A stretch of 49,653 nucleotides of DNA from Saprospiraceae bacterium (GCA_022448945.1 JAKVCV010000002.1:213663-263315); one strand, 5' to 3'; shown: positions 9,603 through 18,744, numbered from the stretch's first letter. A program made the numbers and translations. Notes: a model not told the origin generated them from the letters alone.

Positions 9603-10904
9603 ATGAATATACCTTTCCCCGAAGTATTTCTGCATTATGTCTGGAAATTAAAATTATTTGACTATAAAAAACTTAAAACTAGTCAAGGTGAGAACCTTGA
9701 ATTAATACATGTTGGTTTTCATAACCATAATTCTGGCCCGGATTTTAGTAATGCACGTGTTAGGGTCGGGGAGACGCTTTGGGCAGGTAGTGTGGAAATT
9801 CACAAGAAATCTTCTGATTGGTTTGTCCATAAACACTCGGAAGATGCAGCTTACAATAATACTATATTGCATGTTGTTTATCAGCATGACCTTGAGGTTT
9901 ATAGGAGTAATGGGGAGATTATTCCTACATTGGAATTAAAACAAAGAATACCTCCCAAATATATTAAACGATATAGGGTATTAATAAACAATCAAAATTG
10001 GGTGCCATGCGCAAATCAATTGCCGGAGTTATTACTAAATTCCAGCCAATCACAGATGTCACACTGGATAGATAAATTGCTTTTTCAACGGCTGGATAGA
10101 AAGACAAAAGAAATAAAATTAATGCTTCAAAAAACTCAGTATAATTGGGAAGAAACATTTTATTATTTTTTGGCAAAAAGCTTTGGTATTAAAAACAATG
10201 CTGTTCCTTTTGGGGCTGTGGCTACTTCTTTATCCTTGATTATTTTAGGCAGGCACAAACAAAATCTATTTCAAATTGAATCTTTGTTATTTGGACAAGC
10301 AGGGTTCTTAGAAGAAACATTTTTTGAAAAATATCCCTTAAAACTTCAACAAGAATACCTTTACTTCAAAAAAAAATATAATCTAACTCCTTTGAATAAA
10401 TCATTTTGGAAATTTGGTAAATTAAGGCCTTCAAATTTTCCTACTATACGATTAGCTCAATTTGCTTTATTAATTCATAAGTCAAATCATTTGTTTTCTA
10501 AAATATTGAATGAGAGAAATATTAGTAATTTGAAATCGATGTTTCAAATTAAATTGTCGGGTTTTTGGGAAACGCATTATCTTTTTGGAGAGTTATCACC
10601 TAAACGTAATAAGCGATTAGGAGCCGAGCGTGTGGATTTATTATTGATTAATACTATTGTGCCATTTTTGTATGCTTATGGCCTTCATAAAGGGCAAGAA
10701 GTGTATAAAGAACGAGCTGTCCGGCTACTTAAAAGTTTAAAGGCTGAAAACAATGCTGTTGTCAATAGTTGGAAATCTCTTCGGCTTGAAGCAACATCTG
10801 CGTATGATTCACAGGCATTAATTCAACTTAAAAAAAAATATTGTGATGACAAACGCTGTTTGGATTGTCTATTTGGAAAAAATGTTTTACAAACCCATTA
10901 TTAA
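9603..10904 (+). CDS. DUF2851 family protein
   Basis: The ATG at 9603 gives 433 residues beginning MNIPFPEVFLHYVWK, a start typical of the family; a GTG 33 nt upstream is in frame but not needed. Conserved features are the GFHNHNSGPDFSNARV segment, AGSVEIH.KSSDW and H.VYQHD in the first 120 residues. A C-terminal segment DDKRCLDCLFGK has a C-x2-C pair. DUF2851 is widespread in Bacteroidota and has no known function; the N-terminal part is thought by some to be nuclease-like, which I cannot confirm. No signal peptide. It is a single gene between the YfhO gene and two small genes. Confidence 0.88.
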   Translation: MNIPFPEVFLHYVWKLKLFDYKKLKTSQGENLELIHVGFHNHNSGPDFSNARVRVGETLWAGSVEIHKKSSDWFVHKHSEDAAYNNTILHVVYQHDLEVYRSNGEIIPTLELKQRIPPKYIKRYRVLINNQNWVPCANQLPELLLNSSQSQMSHWIDKLLFQRLDRKTKEIKLMLQKTQYNWEETFYYFLAKSFGIKNNAVPFGAVATSLSLIILGRHKQNLFQIESLLFGQAGFLEETFFEKYPLKLQQEYLYFKKKYNLTPLNKSFWKFGKLRPSNFPTIRLAQFALLIHKSNHLFSKILNERNISNLKSMFQIKLSGFWETHYLFGELSPKRNKRLGAERVDLLLINTIVPFLYAYGLHKGQEVYKERAVRLLKSLKAENNAVVNSWKSLRLEATSAYDSQALIQLKKKYCDDKRCLDCLFGKNVLQTHY

Positions 10905-11013
10905 AATGGCAGGTATAATTTGTTCGAATTATTAAAAAAATGTAACTTGACTTTAGAGGATATCAATAAAATTAAAAAATCTTTTATTACTTGATCTATA
11001 AAAACAACCCAAA

Positions 11014-11454
11014 ATGATTAACATAAAGGAAGTATTAACTGCTTATTCAGAAGAAAGAAAGTTTAAGTTAAAAGAAATTGAAGATGGTAAATTCAGTATA
11101 GATATTGCCATGAAATTGAAAGATGGAAGTTTTAGGTATCAATTTGTATGGCTGTGGGTTTCTGAAGGTAGAGCTAAAGGTAAGGATTGTGTGTATTTTA
11201 CGAGTAGGGTAGGTACTTATACGCCTAATCTCAACAAAGAACAATTGCTTAGAGAATCTGGGTATGGTGTTTACTCAACGATTACTATTGTTCCTGATAA
11301 AGATAAGTCTGGTAATCCCTGTGAAACTGTTGTCGTACAGGCAAGCCCTGTTTACGAATACCTTAATGAGGATGAGTTTTTATATATACTTTGGGAAGTA
11401 GCAGAAGTGGCAGATATTCTCGAAGAAAAGCATTTTGGTGGAGACACAAATTAA
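11014..11454 (+). CDS. Hypothetical small soluble protein
   Basis: A 146-residue acidic protein with no signal peptide or membrane segment. It has alternating strands (KFSIDIAMKLKDGSFRYQFVWLWV, split here as two amphipathic strands) and a C-terminal helix rich in glutamate. The overall pattern, a short alpha/beta fold with a W-x-W strand, loosely recalls secretion-chaperone or YbjN-like folds, but I recognise no family. The downstream membrane-protein reading frame begins in the same frame directly after the TAA, 40 nt before an ATG at 11495, so the two genes are likely co-transcribed. Confidence 0.7.
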   Translation: MINIKEVLTAYSEERKFKLKEIEDGKFSIDIAMKLKDGSFRYQFVWLWVSEGRAKGKDCVYFTSRVGTYTPNLNKEQLLRESGYGVYSTITIVPDKDKSGNPCETVVVQASPVYEYLNEDEFLYILWEVAEVADILEEKHFGGDTN

Positions 11455-11505
11455 AATCTTATTAACACCATCAATAATTCCAATCAAATATTAGATGAGT
11501 TTTAT

Positions 11506-11537
11506 AAAAAACCGTTATTCCCGCCAGTTTTGTGGCG
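11506..11537 (+). other. Candidate -1 frameshift signal (slippery heptamer plus hairpin)
   Basis: In the frame of the ATG at 11495 the codons AAA and AAC form the heptamer A_AAA_AAC (11506-11512), a classic X_XXY_YYZ slippery site. Nine nucleotides later CGCCA (11522-11526) and TGGCG (11533-11537) form a 5-bp hairpin with a 6-nt loop. The unshifted product ends at TAA 11570-11572 after 25 codons; the shifted product continues to 11997. Confidence 0.4.
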
Positions 11538-11997
11538 CTTACGATGGTATTCTATACATACTGCTTTCGTAATAAGTCTCTTTTTTTTAGCGCTTCTAAT
11601 TTCTCTTCTATTAATTCCTGTGTTACCTCCTTCAATTCAAAATCATGTTTCAAGTACATTGATTTTTATTGTAATATTTGGTCTTATAGGTGTTACAATA
11701 TATGTTTGTTATAAAGGCTTTAAGTGGCATTTTTTTGGCGCTGTTATGGGAGGTTTTTGCATTTCTATTTGTTGCTTTAGTTTCGTCATGGAATATCAAA
11801 GTATATTTGTATTATCCTTGCAGGACGCATTTGCTTCGTTTGCTAATATCTCAAGATCATTAAGTAGGGATATATTGGAAATATTAATTGTAGGGATAGG
11901 TTATAGCCTTATAATAATACCTTTTAGTGAATTCTTAATTTTGATTATTAATCTAATAAAAGGCTTTTTTAATAAAAAATCTTTTAAAAATGAATAG
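11530..11997 (+). CDS. Hypothetical four-helix membrane protein, start unresolved
   Basis: From a TTG at 11530 this frame encodes 155 residues with four hydrophobic segments (about residues 10-32, 40-60, 66-90 and 115-145) and a lysine-rich tail. No family is recognised. The start is odd. Protein-like sequence (ILDEFYKKPLFPPVLWRLRW) continues upstream of the TTG in the same frame with no ATG, GTG or TTG until the TAA of the previous gene. The nearest ATG (11495) lies in another frame. A -1 shift at the A6 run (11506-11511) would join that ATG to this frame and give a product starting MSFIKNPLFPPVLW. So the true gene may be 11495-11997, read by -1 frameshifting, or the sequence may lack one A. 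Confidence 0.6.
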   Translation: MWRLRWYSIHTAFVISLFFLALLISLLLIPVLPPSIQNHVSSTLIFIVIFGLIGVTIYVCYKGFKWHFFGAVMGGFCISICCFSFVMEYQSIFVLSLQDAFASFANISRSLSRDILEILIVGIGYSLIIIPFSEFLILIINLIKGFFNKKSFKNE

Positions 11998-12128
11998 AGT
12001 TCATGTCTCTAAACTTTTGGAAAAACCTTCGCCACGCAAATTGTTGATATTCAACATTTAATATAGTTAATATATTAATATTTTACCCTCTTTTTTTGTA
12101 TGTGCTCTTAAAATTGTCTTTTGATTTA

Positions 12129-12160
12129 TTGCTTCATATAGCTGTTAATATGTATCTTTG
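12129..12160 (+). promoter_or_regulatory. Bacteroidota-type promoter of the PlsC gene
   Basis: TTG at 12129-12131, a 21-nt spacer, then TATCTTTG at 12153-12160, which matches the TTG-N17-23-TAnnTTTG consensus exactly. It would give a leader of about 50 nt before the ATG at 12219. Confidence 0.7.
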
Positions 12161-12218
12161 TACTAATGTTCAATCTTTTGTTTTGTTATAAATGGTTAAC
12201 ATACCCTAAAAAATCACT

Positions 12219-13022
12219 ATGGATTCATTTGATATTAAGTCACTCCCCGCACCTTTAAGAGCCGTAGCGATAATTGTACAGCGCTTTTGGTTTGCCTGGT
12301 GTTGTTTAGCCACAATGTTAATTGGCGTAGTTGCTCTCGTCTGCTATATATTTATTTTCAACTTTACAAAACCTCAAAATGCTAAACGGTATGCTTTTTA
12401 TGTTACAAAGTATTGGGGTAAGGCCTTATTGGCATTGATGTTAGTTCGTGTTACTTCAGAAGGAGAAGACAATCTTTGTTTAGAAGGTGGGTCATATATA
12501 ATAGTAAGCAATCATGCTTCTATTGTGGATGTTCCTTTATGTATGGCAACATCTCCCATACAATTTTCTTTTTTGGCAAAACAGGAAGTAGATCGTTTGC
12601 CTATTATCGGGTTTTTGGCCAGAAATATGCATGTATATGTGGATCGAAAATGTCAGGAAAGTCGACGTCAGACTTTTGGAAGAATGAAAGCCCATATTGA
12701 AGATGGACATTCTATTCACATCTATGCTGAAGGTACAAGAAATAGAACTGATGAATTACTTCAGGGATTTTACAATGGTGCTTTTAAACTCGCAATTGAT
12801 ACACAGCACCCTATTGCTGTTATGACAATTTGCGGGTCAGAAAAAGCATCGGACCCTAGGGATCCATTTTTAGCTTGTCCTGCCTCTGTACATTGTATAT
12901 GGGATGAACCAATATCTACTGTTGGAATGACAGTTGAAAAAGATATGAAACGCTTAAAAACAATGGTGAGAGATAGAATTTTGTACAACTTAGAATACTA
13001 TCATGCTGAATACAGGGTATGA
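12219..13022 (+). CDS. plsC: 1-acyl-sn-glycerol-3-phosphate acyltransferase (PlsC family)
   Basis: A membrane-associated acyltransferase that converts lysophosphatidic acid to phosphatidic acid in phospholipid synthesis. The catalytic motif I is NHASIVD (H99-x4-D104) and motif III is YAEGTRNR (E171 to R174, with alanine in place of the usual proline). Two hydrophobic helices (about residues 22-50) precede the catalytic domain. Length (267 aa) is normal. It has its own strong promoter and ends 13 nt before a convergent gene. Some Bacteroidota have several PlsC paralogues, including ones that make ornithine or glycine lipids, so exact acceptor specificity is not certain. Confidence 0.9.
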   Translation: MDSFDIKSLPAPLRAVAIIVQRFWFAWCCLATMLIGVVALVCYIFIFNFTKPQNAKRYAFYVTKYWGKALLALMLVRVTSEGEDNLCLEGGSYIIVSNHASIVDVPLCMATSPIQFSFLAKQEVDRLPIIGFLARNMHVYVDRKCQESRRQTFGRMKAHIEDGHSIHIYAEGTRNRTDELLQGFYNGAFKLAIDTQHPIAVMTICGSEKASDPRDPFLACPASVHCIWDEPISTVGMTVEKDMKRLKTMVRDRILYNLEYYHAEYRV

Positions 13023-13035
13023 CCACCTTTTAATG

Positions 13036-13707
13036 TTAAATCTTAGTTATCCTTTTTGTTATCTTTTGTTGATTATTTCCAAAAGTCAAAATATAAATTG
13101 CAGGGCGTAATGTGCTCATTGAAATTGTATGTCTATTTATGCCTGATTTTGTTTTTATGATTTGAGCCGAAAGCACTCTACCTAAAACGTCTCTTATTAT
13201 TATATCTGCCCAATAAATTTCTTCAGCTAAGAAATTAATAGTTATGTTTCCCGAAGTAGGGTTTGGGTAAATATTAATACTTGGTTCAATTGATGTTGTT
13301 GAATAAGTCGTAGTGACACCTACTTCTAAACTTGTGTCAATAGAAGCAATAATGGTATCAAAGCCACTAATTGGGCATACGCTACCTTGGTGGTATTCAA
13401 TATTAATAGTATAATTTCCCACTGGCAAAATACCTAATGAAAAAGTATCAATCGAACTACATAAAGTAGAATCTCCAAATCCACACAATTGAGGAGAAAT
13501 ATTAATTAGTGAATCTAATATAGTTATTTGTGTATTAACTAAACCAAAAGAGCAATTTCCATAATAAGAAAAATCTGATATAATAACTACAGAGTCGTTC
13601 GATGTTGGATTTTCCGGCTCAATTATAAAGTTATTTGTTCCTTGTCCTAATATAAATTTAGATCCTAATATTCCTAATAGTAGTAATAGTGAAATTGAAT
13701 TTTTCAT
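13036..13707 (-). CDS. Small secreted protein with T9SS type A sorting domain
   Basis: The ATG at 13707 starts a clear signal peptide (MKNSISLLLLLGILGSKFILGQ); a TTG further upstream is rejected because it would bury this signal. The product is 223 residues. The first 120 mature residues form a beta-rich, cysteine-containing domain with no recognised family. The C-terminal 75 residues (from SINIYPNPTSGN to KITKRITKI) are a complete type A sorting domain, so export through the outer membrane by T9SS is expected. The gene is convergent with plsC. Confidence 0.85.
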   Translation of the reverse strand: MKNSISLLLLLGILGSKFILGQGTNNFIIEPENPTSNDSVVIISDFSYYGNCSFGLVNTQITILDSLINISPQLCGFGDSTLCSSIDTFSLGILPVGNYTINIEYHQGSVCPISGFDTIIASIDTSLEVGVTTTYSTTSIEPSINIYPNPTSGNITINFLAEEIYWADIIIRDVLGRVLSAQIIKTKSGINRHTISMSTLRPAIYILTFGNNQQKITKRITKI

Positions 13708-13890
13708 ATTCTTGGATTTATGAACGACAATAGGGGAATATGTCAAAATTATAATTTATCTCTCTCAAATGATTACCTTTTTTATATAATAGCAATAGTT
13801 TTGGGGAGATTTACAGCAATTTCTTATTATTTTAAAGTCCTTTAATATAAGTTTGATAGTATAATCTATTAACAACCGTTTTTAAGATAA

Positions 13891-16578
13891 CTAAAATCCT
13901 TCAAGAAATTCATCTTCTCCTTCAACTCCTTCATATTCTGGGATATCCTCCCATTCTACAGGTTGTTTTAACTCTTCAATTAAAGGGTCGTTTTCTCCTG
14001 TATTTTTTTTGAATTCCATACGTAAAGTATTCGCCAAAATTGGCAAATTCTGATCGAGTTGATCTTCTAAATATTTTTTACTGTTTCTAGGCCCTAATTT
14101 ATACTCGAACTTGTTATATAGGTTTCCAAAAATATGAGCATATATATTAAATAGACCATTTTTCTTAGCTTTTATTGTTTTTTTGGAAGGGTTGTATTTT
14201 TTAAATTTGTTAGCCAGAATTTGTCCTGCATTTATTTTGATTTTAAAATCTAAGTCATGATTAAAGCTATATTCACCACCAATCAATAAATTAAGTGCAC
14301 TGCTTTGTATAAACATTGCAGGCATATAAAATTTACCATGTTCAATTTTGAATTGATTTTTCAATTCGGAAAATACAACACTTTGTAAATCTCTAATGTT
14401 AACATATTTTGAAAACCCTTCAAGTATTTTTAAGTTGTTTAATGCTCCATCTTTTATTGTCACATCTGCTACAACGAATAAATCATCATGTTTGAAGTTT
14501 CCTAACGAATCAAGAAATAGATTCACTTTAATAAGCGATTCTAAACGACCACGTAGATTTTTGTAGGTAATTACTTCTTGTTCAAAGTTATTTAGCTGTA
14601 GAAGGAATTCCTGTATATCTATATCGTGACAATCCAAAAATAATTCAACTCTTGGTTCTTTCTCAAAATGAATCTTACTATTCAGTTCAAAAAGCCCTTC
14701 CATAGCATTTACTTCAACTCCTTTTAAACTCATAACACTATTATCAAATTCAATTTCTCCATTGAAATTTTCACCTGTTATTTTACCATAAGTCAGGGAT
14801 TTAATATTTGTATTAAAAGTGCCTTTTAAAAATGATGTACGATATTCCCTTATTTCATAGGTTTCTTTAGTTAGAGAATCTTTGTCGGTAACTGCTGCAG
14901 CTTCAATTTCTTCTGCTGAGTGTCTACTGCCAATAGCTAATAATTCATCCACATCTATTTTAGATGCATTTAGTGAGGCTTGAAAAGTTAATTTAGCTTT
15001 CTTTGAATTTAAAGAGTCGCTCAAAAGAACAGGTAATACATTATGAAATGCACCATTAAGCTCTAAGTCACTTGCTTCAGTTTGAATAATAATATCTGAA
15101 ACATTAAAAATATTATTTTCTAGGGCTAGACTTCCTGATGGAATATTTGTTTCAATATCATTTACTAATAGATAAACTTCTTTAAAATTAATTAAACCAT
15201 CAAGTTTTACCTTAGGAATACCATGCATGGTTGTCATGTCAAGAAGTCTACCATTTAAAGTAAGTCTAGCAACTTCAAGGCATCCATTTCCTTCGGTAAC
15301 ATTTATTCCGAAAAAATTATGAATCGCATCTATAGGTATATTGCCGTCTATTGATAAAGAAATTAGTGGGTTTTTTAAACCTGTTATATCCCATGAAAGA
15401 TTGATTGGTTCGTTGTTTAAAGATGCTCGAAAATCAATTAACTTTAGTTTTGCGGTTTTATCGTCAATGCCATTCCCATTAGTAAAGTGAACATCGAAGT
15501 TGACATCTTTCATTGCTCCTGTTAAACGTGGGTGTGTAAGGCGTCCATTTTTAAGTCCAAAATTTACTTCGATTATAGCTGTGCTTTCAGCAGAAGAAAG
15601 TCCATTAATTCTGGCATTAAAAGTTAGATTTCCATTGCTTTCCAATTGTCCAAGCGGAGAAGTAAACTGATCAGGAATTAGCTGCATCATGGAGCCTAAA
15701 AAAGCTTGTTTGCTTTCAAAAACTAAATTATATTCTATGCCTTTGCTTACAGTTTCAATTGTTCCATCTACCTTAAATTCATTTCCTTGCAGATATAATT
15801 TTATTTGTTCTAATGCATAAAGTTTTCTATCGAGATCTAAATCAATAGCACCATCATAAGCAAAATCTGTGGTCTTGAAGTAGGTGGTTTCTCCAATTTT
15901 GATATATTCAGAATACAATTCCGCATAACTTGTCATAGTATGCTTATTCTGATTTAATTCATTATTAATTATAAAATCTCCTTCAAAAAAAGCAGATTTG
16001 GCAATTATTTTCATGTCATGAGCAACATACTCATCAACATAATGAATTTTTAAATTGGTAAGCTTAGCATTTGAAATCGTTAAATTTAAATCACTATTCT
16101 CTGTTTTTTCTTCATTTGTAGATTTAAAAATATTGTAGTTTACACCTCCGTTTTTGTCTTTATATACAAAAAGAGAGCCGTTTTTAATGGAGATTGCTGT
16201 AAAATTGTATTTGCCAGTTAATAATCCGATGGTAGAACATTTTAATGAAATACTACCAACGTCCAATAGTTTTTCTTCATGATCTCCTACGCCATCAATA
16301 CGGACATTATGTAAGTATACTCCCGCTTGAGGAAATTTCCATATTAAAGACAAACTGGCGTCACTTACAATCAATTCTGTTTTCAGCTGTTGGTTAAGTG
16401 AGATTATAACTAGTTCGGCAATTTGTTTTTCAAATATTGCAGCAATTGATATTAATGAAAAAACCAGAAGTATAATAAGTCCCAAAAATGCTTTAATGTA
16501 CATCTTTAGGTTATTCTTTTTTTTTGTCTTTTGAGATCGTTTTTTTTTCTTTTTACTTGAAGATTTTTTAGCTGCCAT
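13891..16578 (-). CDS. AsmA-like family protein
   Basis: An 895-residue protein with an extremely lysine/serine-rich cytoplasmic N-terminus (residues 1-25), one transmembrane helix (about 27-50) and a long periplasmic beta-rich region. The segment after the helix (SLNQQLKTELIVSDASLSLIWKFPQ.GVYLHNVRI) is typical of the AsmA N-terminal domain. Acidic residues dominate the C-terminal tail. AsmA-like proteins form bridge-like beta grooves that take part in phospholipid transport to, or assembly of, the outer membrane; that function is known for proteobacterial members and inferred here. A possible promoter motif TAACTTTG lies upstream on this strand (16667-16674), but its TTG partner is only 14 nt away. 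Confidence 0.85.
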   Translation of the reverse strand: MAAKKSSSKKKKKRSQKTKKKNNLKMYIKAFLGLIILLVFSLISIAAIFEKQIAELVIISLNQQLKTELIVSDASLSLIWKFPQAGVYLHNVRIDGVGDHEEKLLDVGSISLKCSTIGLLTGKYNFTAISIKNGSLFVYKDKNGGVNYNIFKSTNEEKTENSDLNLTISNAKLTNLKIHYVDEYVAHDMKIIAKSAFFEGDFIINNELNQNKHTMTSYAELYSEYIKIGETTYFKTTDFAYDGAIDLDLDRKLYALEQIKLYLQGNEFKVDGTIETVSKGIEYNLVFESKQAFLGSMMQLIPDQFTSPLGQLESNGNLTFNARINGLSSAESTAIIEVNFGLKNGRLTHPRLTGAMKDVNFDVHFTNGNGIDDKTAKLKLIDFRASLNNEPINLSWDITGLKNPLISLSIDGNIPIDAIHNFFGINVTEGNGCLEVARLTLNGRLLDMTTMHGIPKVKLDGLINFKEVYLLVNDIETNIPSGSLALENNIFNVSDIIIQTEASDLELNGAFHNVLPVLLSDSLNSKKAKLTFQASLNASKIDVDELLAIGSRHSAEEIEAAAVTDKDSLTKETYEIREYRTSFLKGTFNTNIKSLTYGKITGENFNGEIEFDNSVMSLKGVEVNAMEGLFELNSKIHFEKEPRVELFLDCHDIDIQEFLLQLNNFEQEVITYKNLRGRLESLIKVNLFLDSLGNFKHDDLFVVADVTIKDGALNNLKILEGFSKYVNIRDLQSVVFSELKNQFKIEHGKFYMPAMFIQSSALNLLIGGEYSFNHDLDFKIKINAGQILANKFKKYNPSKKTIKAKKNGLFNIYAHIFGNLYNKFEYKLGPRNSKKYLEDQLDQNLPILANTLRMEFKKNTGENDPLIEELKQPVEWEDIPEYEGVEGEDEFLEGF

Positions 16579-16814
16579 TTTATTAGATTATTCTAACAGT
16601 AGTATTATGGGGTGATGAATTTATAAATTTAAATGTTACACAAAATATAGCGCTCTAGCCTTTTTTCAAAGTTACAATATCTTTTTGACAAATAAATAAA
16701 TAAAAAACCTCCGATTCATAGCTAAAAAAAATGAAAAAATGCTATTATAAATGGAATTGTCATTGAGAATCACTTTGCGAACTTTTTTATAAACCTATTC
16801 ATTCATTTTACTTT

Positions 16815-17753
16815 ATGAAATATTTACAATTAATATTATTTATCATATCATTATTTCTTATTTCTTGTGAAGAAAAGAATACACTTGATAATAGTTCTTT
16901 TAGCCCTGTTTATTATTCATCAAACTATGTGACAGCATGGGATGTTGCCTATGGAGATGAAGAAAGACAAAAAATGGATGTGTATTTAAGAGGGCAGCAG
17001 TATGTTAGTAAAGATAGTCATAATGTTCGGCTCAAGGGGAAACAGCCTCCTACAATAATTTATTCCCATGGAAGTGCCTGGTATTTTAGTGATAAAAGGA
17101 AACACGAACATAAAATATCACCATTTTTACAAATGGGATATAATGTAGTTAATCTAAATTATAGTATAAAGCAAGGTGTCCCTAAGGCATCAAAAGATGT
17201 TCGACTTGCTTTATTATATATCTTAAATAATAATGAACGATTTAATCTTGATTTAGATAATATCTTTTTAGCAGGAGCATCGGCAGGCGCTCATATGTCT
17301 GCATTTTGGGGGGCAGCTCAAAATTCAGAAATATCAGAATTTGCATTTTCTGACGCTTTAAAAATACGAGGCGTTATTAATATTATGGGCGGTGGGGCAC
17401 AATGTGCTGATATATATCATGTTCTGAAAGACCATGAAATTGAGTGGTGGAGAAATGTTGGTGCTACTCTAGTTGATGATCATACAAAAGCAGATTCAAT
17501 ATTAAATGCATGGTGTCCTGTTAATTATTTAGATGATGCAGATCCTCCTATGTTTATTGCTGTAGGAGAGAAGGATCAATTTGGAGGTCAAGAGAAATTG
17601 GATGCCTTAACATCTGTATTGTCTGACAATAATATTCCTTATGATCTGGCATCATATCCAAACTCGGGGCACGGGTTTTTAACAGAAGATTATAATGATA
17701 TGTTTAAAAGGATATATCTTTTTATAGAAAAGTATAAAAAAGCTAATAAGTAA
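16815..17753 (+). CDS. Lipoprotein alpha/beta hydrolase (esterase/lipase family)
   Basis: A 312-residue hydrolase. The N-terminus MKYLQLILFIISLFLISC with C18 is a lipoprotein signal, followed by acidic residues, so the enzyme should be membrane-anchored in the periplasm or on the surface. The hydrolase fold shows an oxyanion-loop YSHGSAWY (residues 83-90), the nucleophile elbow GASAG with S156, the acid in GEKDQFGG and the catalytic histidine in NSGHGF. The pattern is that of BD-FAE, carboxylesterase or arylformamidase-like enzymes. The substrate is unknown. It stands alone upstream of a convergent binding-protein gene. Confidence 0.85.
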   Translation: MKYLQLILFIISLFLISCEEKNTLDNSSFSPVYYSSNYVTAWDVAYGDEERQKMDVYLRGQQYVSKDSHNVRLKGKQPPTIIYSHGSAWYFSDKRKHEHKISPFLQMGYNVVNLNYSIKQGVPKASKDVRLALLYILNNNERFNLDLDNIFLAGASAGAHMSAFWGAAQNSEISEFAFSDALKIRGVINIMGGGAQCADIYHVLKDHEIEWWRNVGATLVDDHTKADSILNAWCPVNYLDDADPPMFIAVGEKDQFGGQEKLDALTSVLSDNNIPYDLASYPNSGHGFLTEDYNDMFKRIYLFIEKYKKANK

Positions 17754-17863
17754 GTCGTTTTATTATCTTATTTTAAAATGCTATAAGTTGATATAGTAAA
17801 ATTGAAAGGTAATACTTTCATTTATTATAACAAGATCATTATGACATACGTATGTTAATCTTC

Positions 17864-18676
17864 TTAATTTTTGTTTTTTTGATACCAATTATCAATAATA
17901 TTGCTTATGATTATTAATCCATCTGTTAATGCTGCAGGTCCTGGTTGTAATATGATACTTGAATCTATCTCGTGAATATCATCATTTTTAATTGCATTTA
18001 TTGAGTTCCACCCTTTTCTGTTCACCATTTTGTCTTTTTTGAATTTTTTGCCACACCAGGAAACGAGTATTATATCTGGATTAAAAATAATGATTTCATT
18101 TTCATCCTCAATGATTCTATCAGCTGCTAATGACTTTGCATTTTCAGCATCATAAATATTTCTACCTCCACAGATTTCAATTATCTCACTAACCCATTGA
18201 ATACTGCTTATTAATGGATCGAACCATTCTTCAAAATAAACTTTAGGTTTTACTAATTTATTCGAGTTTCTTTTTTTTATATTCTTTATGTTTTCCTCTA
18301 TCTCATTTACTATTTTTATTGATTCTGAATGTTTCCCAACTAAAAGACCTATTTGATTAATCATTATTTTGATGCCATGAACACTTCTATAATTATTTAT
18401 CCATACGGTAATTCCTTCTTTGATTAGTTTTTTGGCTATATCTGCTTGTATATCAGAAAATCCTATAACTAAGTCTGGTTTTAAAGCTATTATCTTGTCG
18501 AACTTTGCATTTATAAATGTACAAACAACATTATTTTCTTTTTTTGCTCTTTTGGGCCTTACGGCATAATTAGAAACACCAATTATTCTTTTTTCCTCTT
18601 TTAATAAGTATAATGTTTCAGTGCACTCTTCTGTTAAACAAATTATTCTCTTTGGATAGGCTTCTTCTATTTTCAT
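17864..18676 (-). CDS. Periplasmic-binding-protein family protein (BtuF/cobalamin-binding-like), without signal peptide
   Basis: A 270-residue protein of the iron-siderophore/cobalamin binding fold (PF01497). Recognisable parts are PKRIICLTEECTETLYLL, IIALKPDLVIGFSDIQADIAKKL, the VYFEEWFDP.ISS segment and GGRNIYDAENAKSLAADRI, which are typical of BtuF-like proteins. From the ATG at 18676 there is no signal peptide. A GTG 42 nt upstream lies inside the tRNA terminator hairpin and is rejected. Without signal peptide and without ABC permease/ATPase neighbours, the protein may act in the cytoplasm or be part of a dispersed corrinoid system. No cobalamin riboswitch is visible upstream. Confidence 0.78.
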   Translation of the reverse strand: MKIEEAYPKRIICLTEECTETLYLLKEEKRIIGVSNYAVRPKRAKKENNVVCTFINAKFDKIIALKPDLVIGFSDIQADIAKKLIKEGITVWINNYRSVHGIKIMINQIGLLVGKHSESIKIVNEIEENIKNIKKRNSNKLVKPKVYFEEWFDPLISSIQWVSEIIEICGGRNIYDAENAKSLAADRIIEDENEIIIFNPDIILVSWCGKKFKKDKMVNRKGWNSINAIKNDDIHEIDSSIILQPGPAALTDGLIIISNIIDNWYQKNKN

Positions 18677-18706
18677 ATTATATAATTTGAATGTGGTAGC
18701 TAAAAT

Positions 18707-18739
18707 AAAAAAACCCACTCGTTAGGAGTGGGTTTTTTT
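18707..18739 (-). terminator. Intrinsic terminator of tRNA-Val
   Basis: CCCACTC (18714-18720) and GAGTGGG (18726-18732) form the stem with a 5-nt loop, between an A7 and a T7 tract. It lies 5 nt beyond the tRNA 3' end and upstream of the BtuF-like gene, so it separates the two transcripts. Confidence 0.88.
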
Positions 18740-18744
18740 ATTAG

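Noticed and set aside
18677-18718. GTG start giving a longer BtuF-like protein
   Set aside because: The extra codons read through the T-tract and stem of the tRNA-Val terminator, and the residues do not form a proper signal peptide.
18677-18744. Cobalamin riboswitch upstream of the BtuF-like gene
   Set aside because: Only 68 nt separate gene and tRNA, filled mostly by the terminator; no B12-box-like sequence is present.
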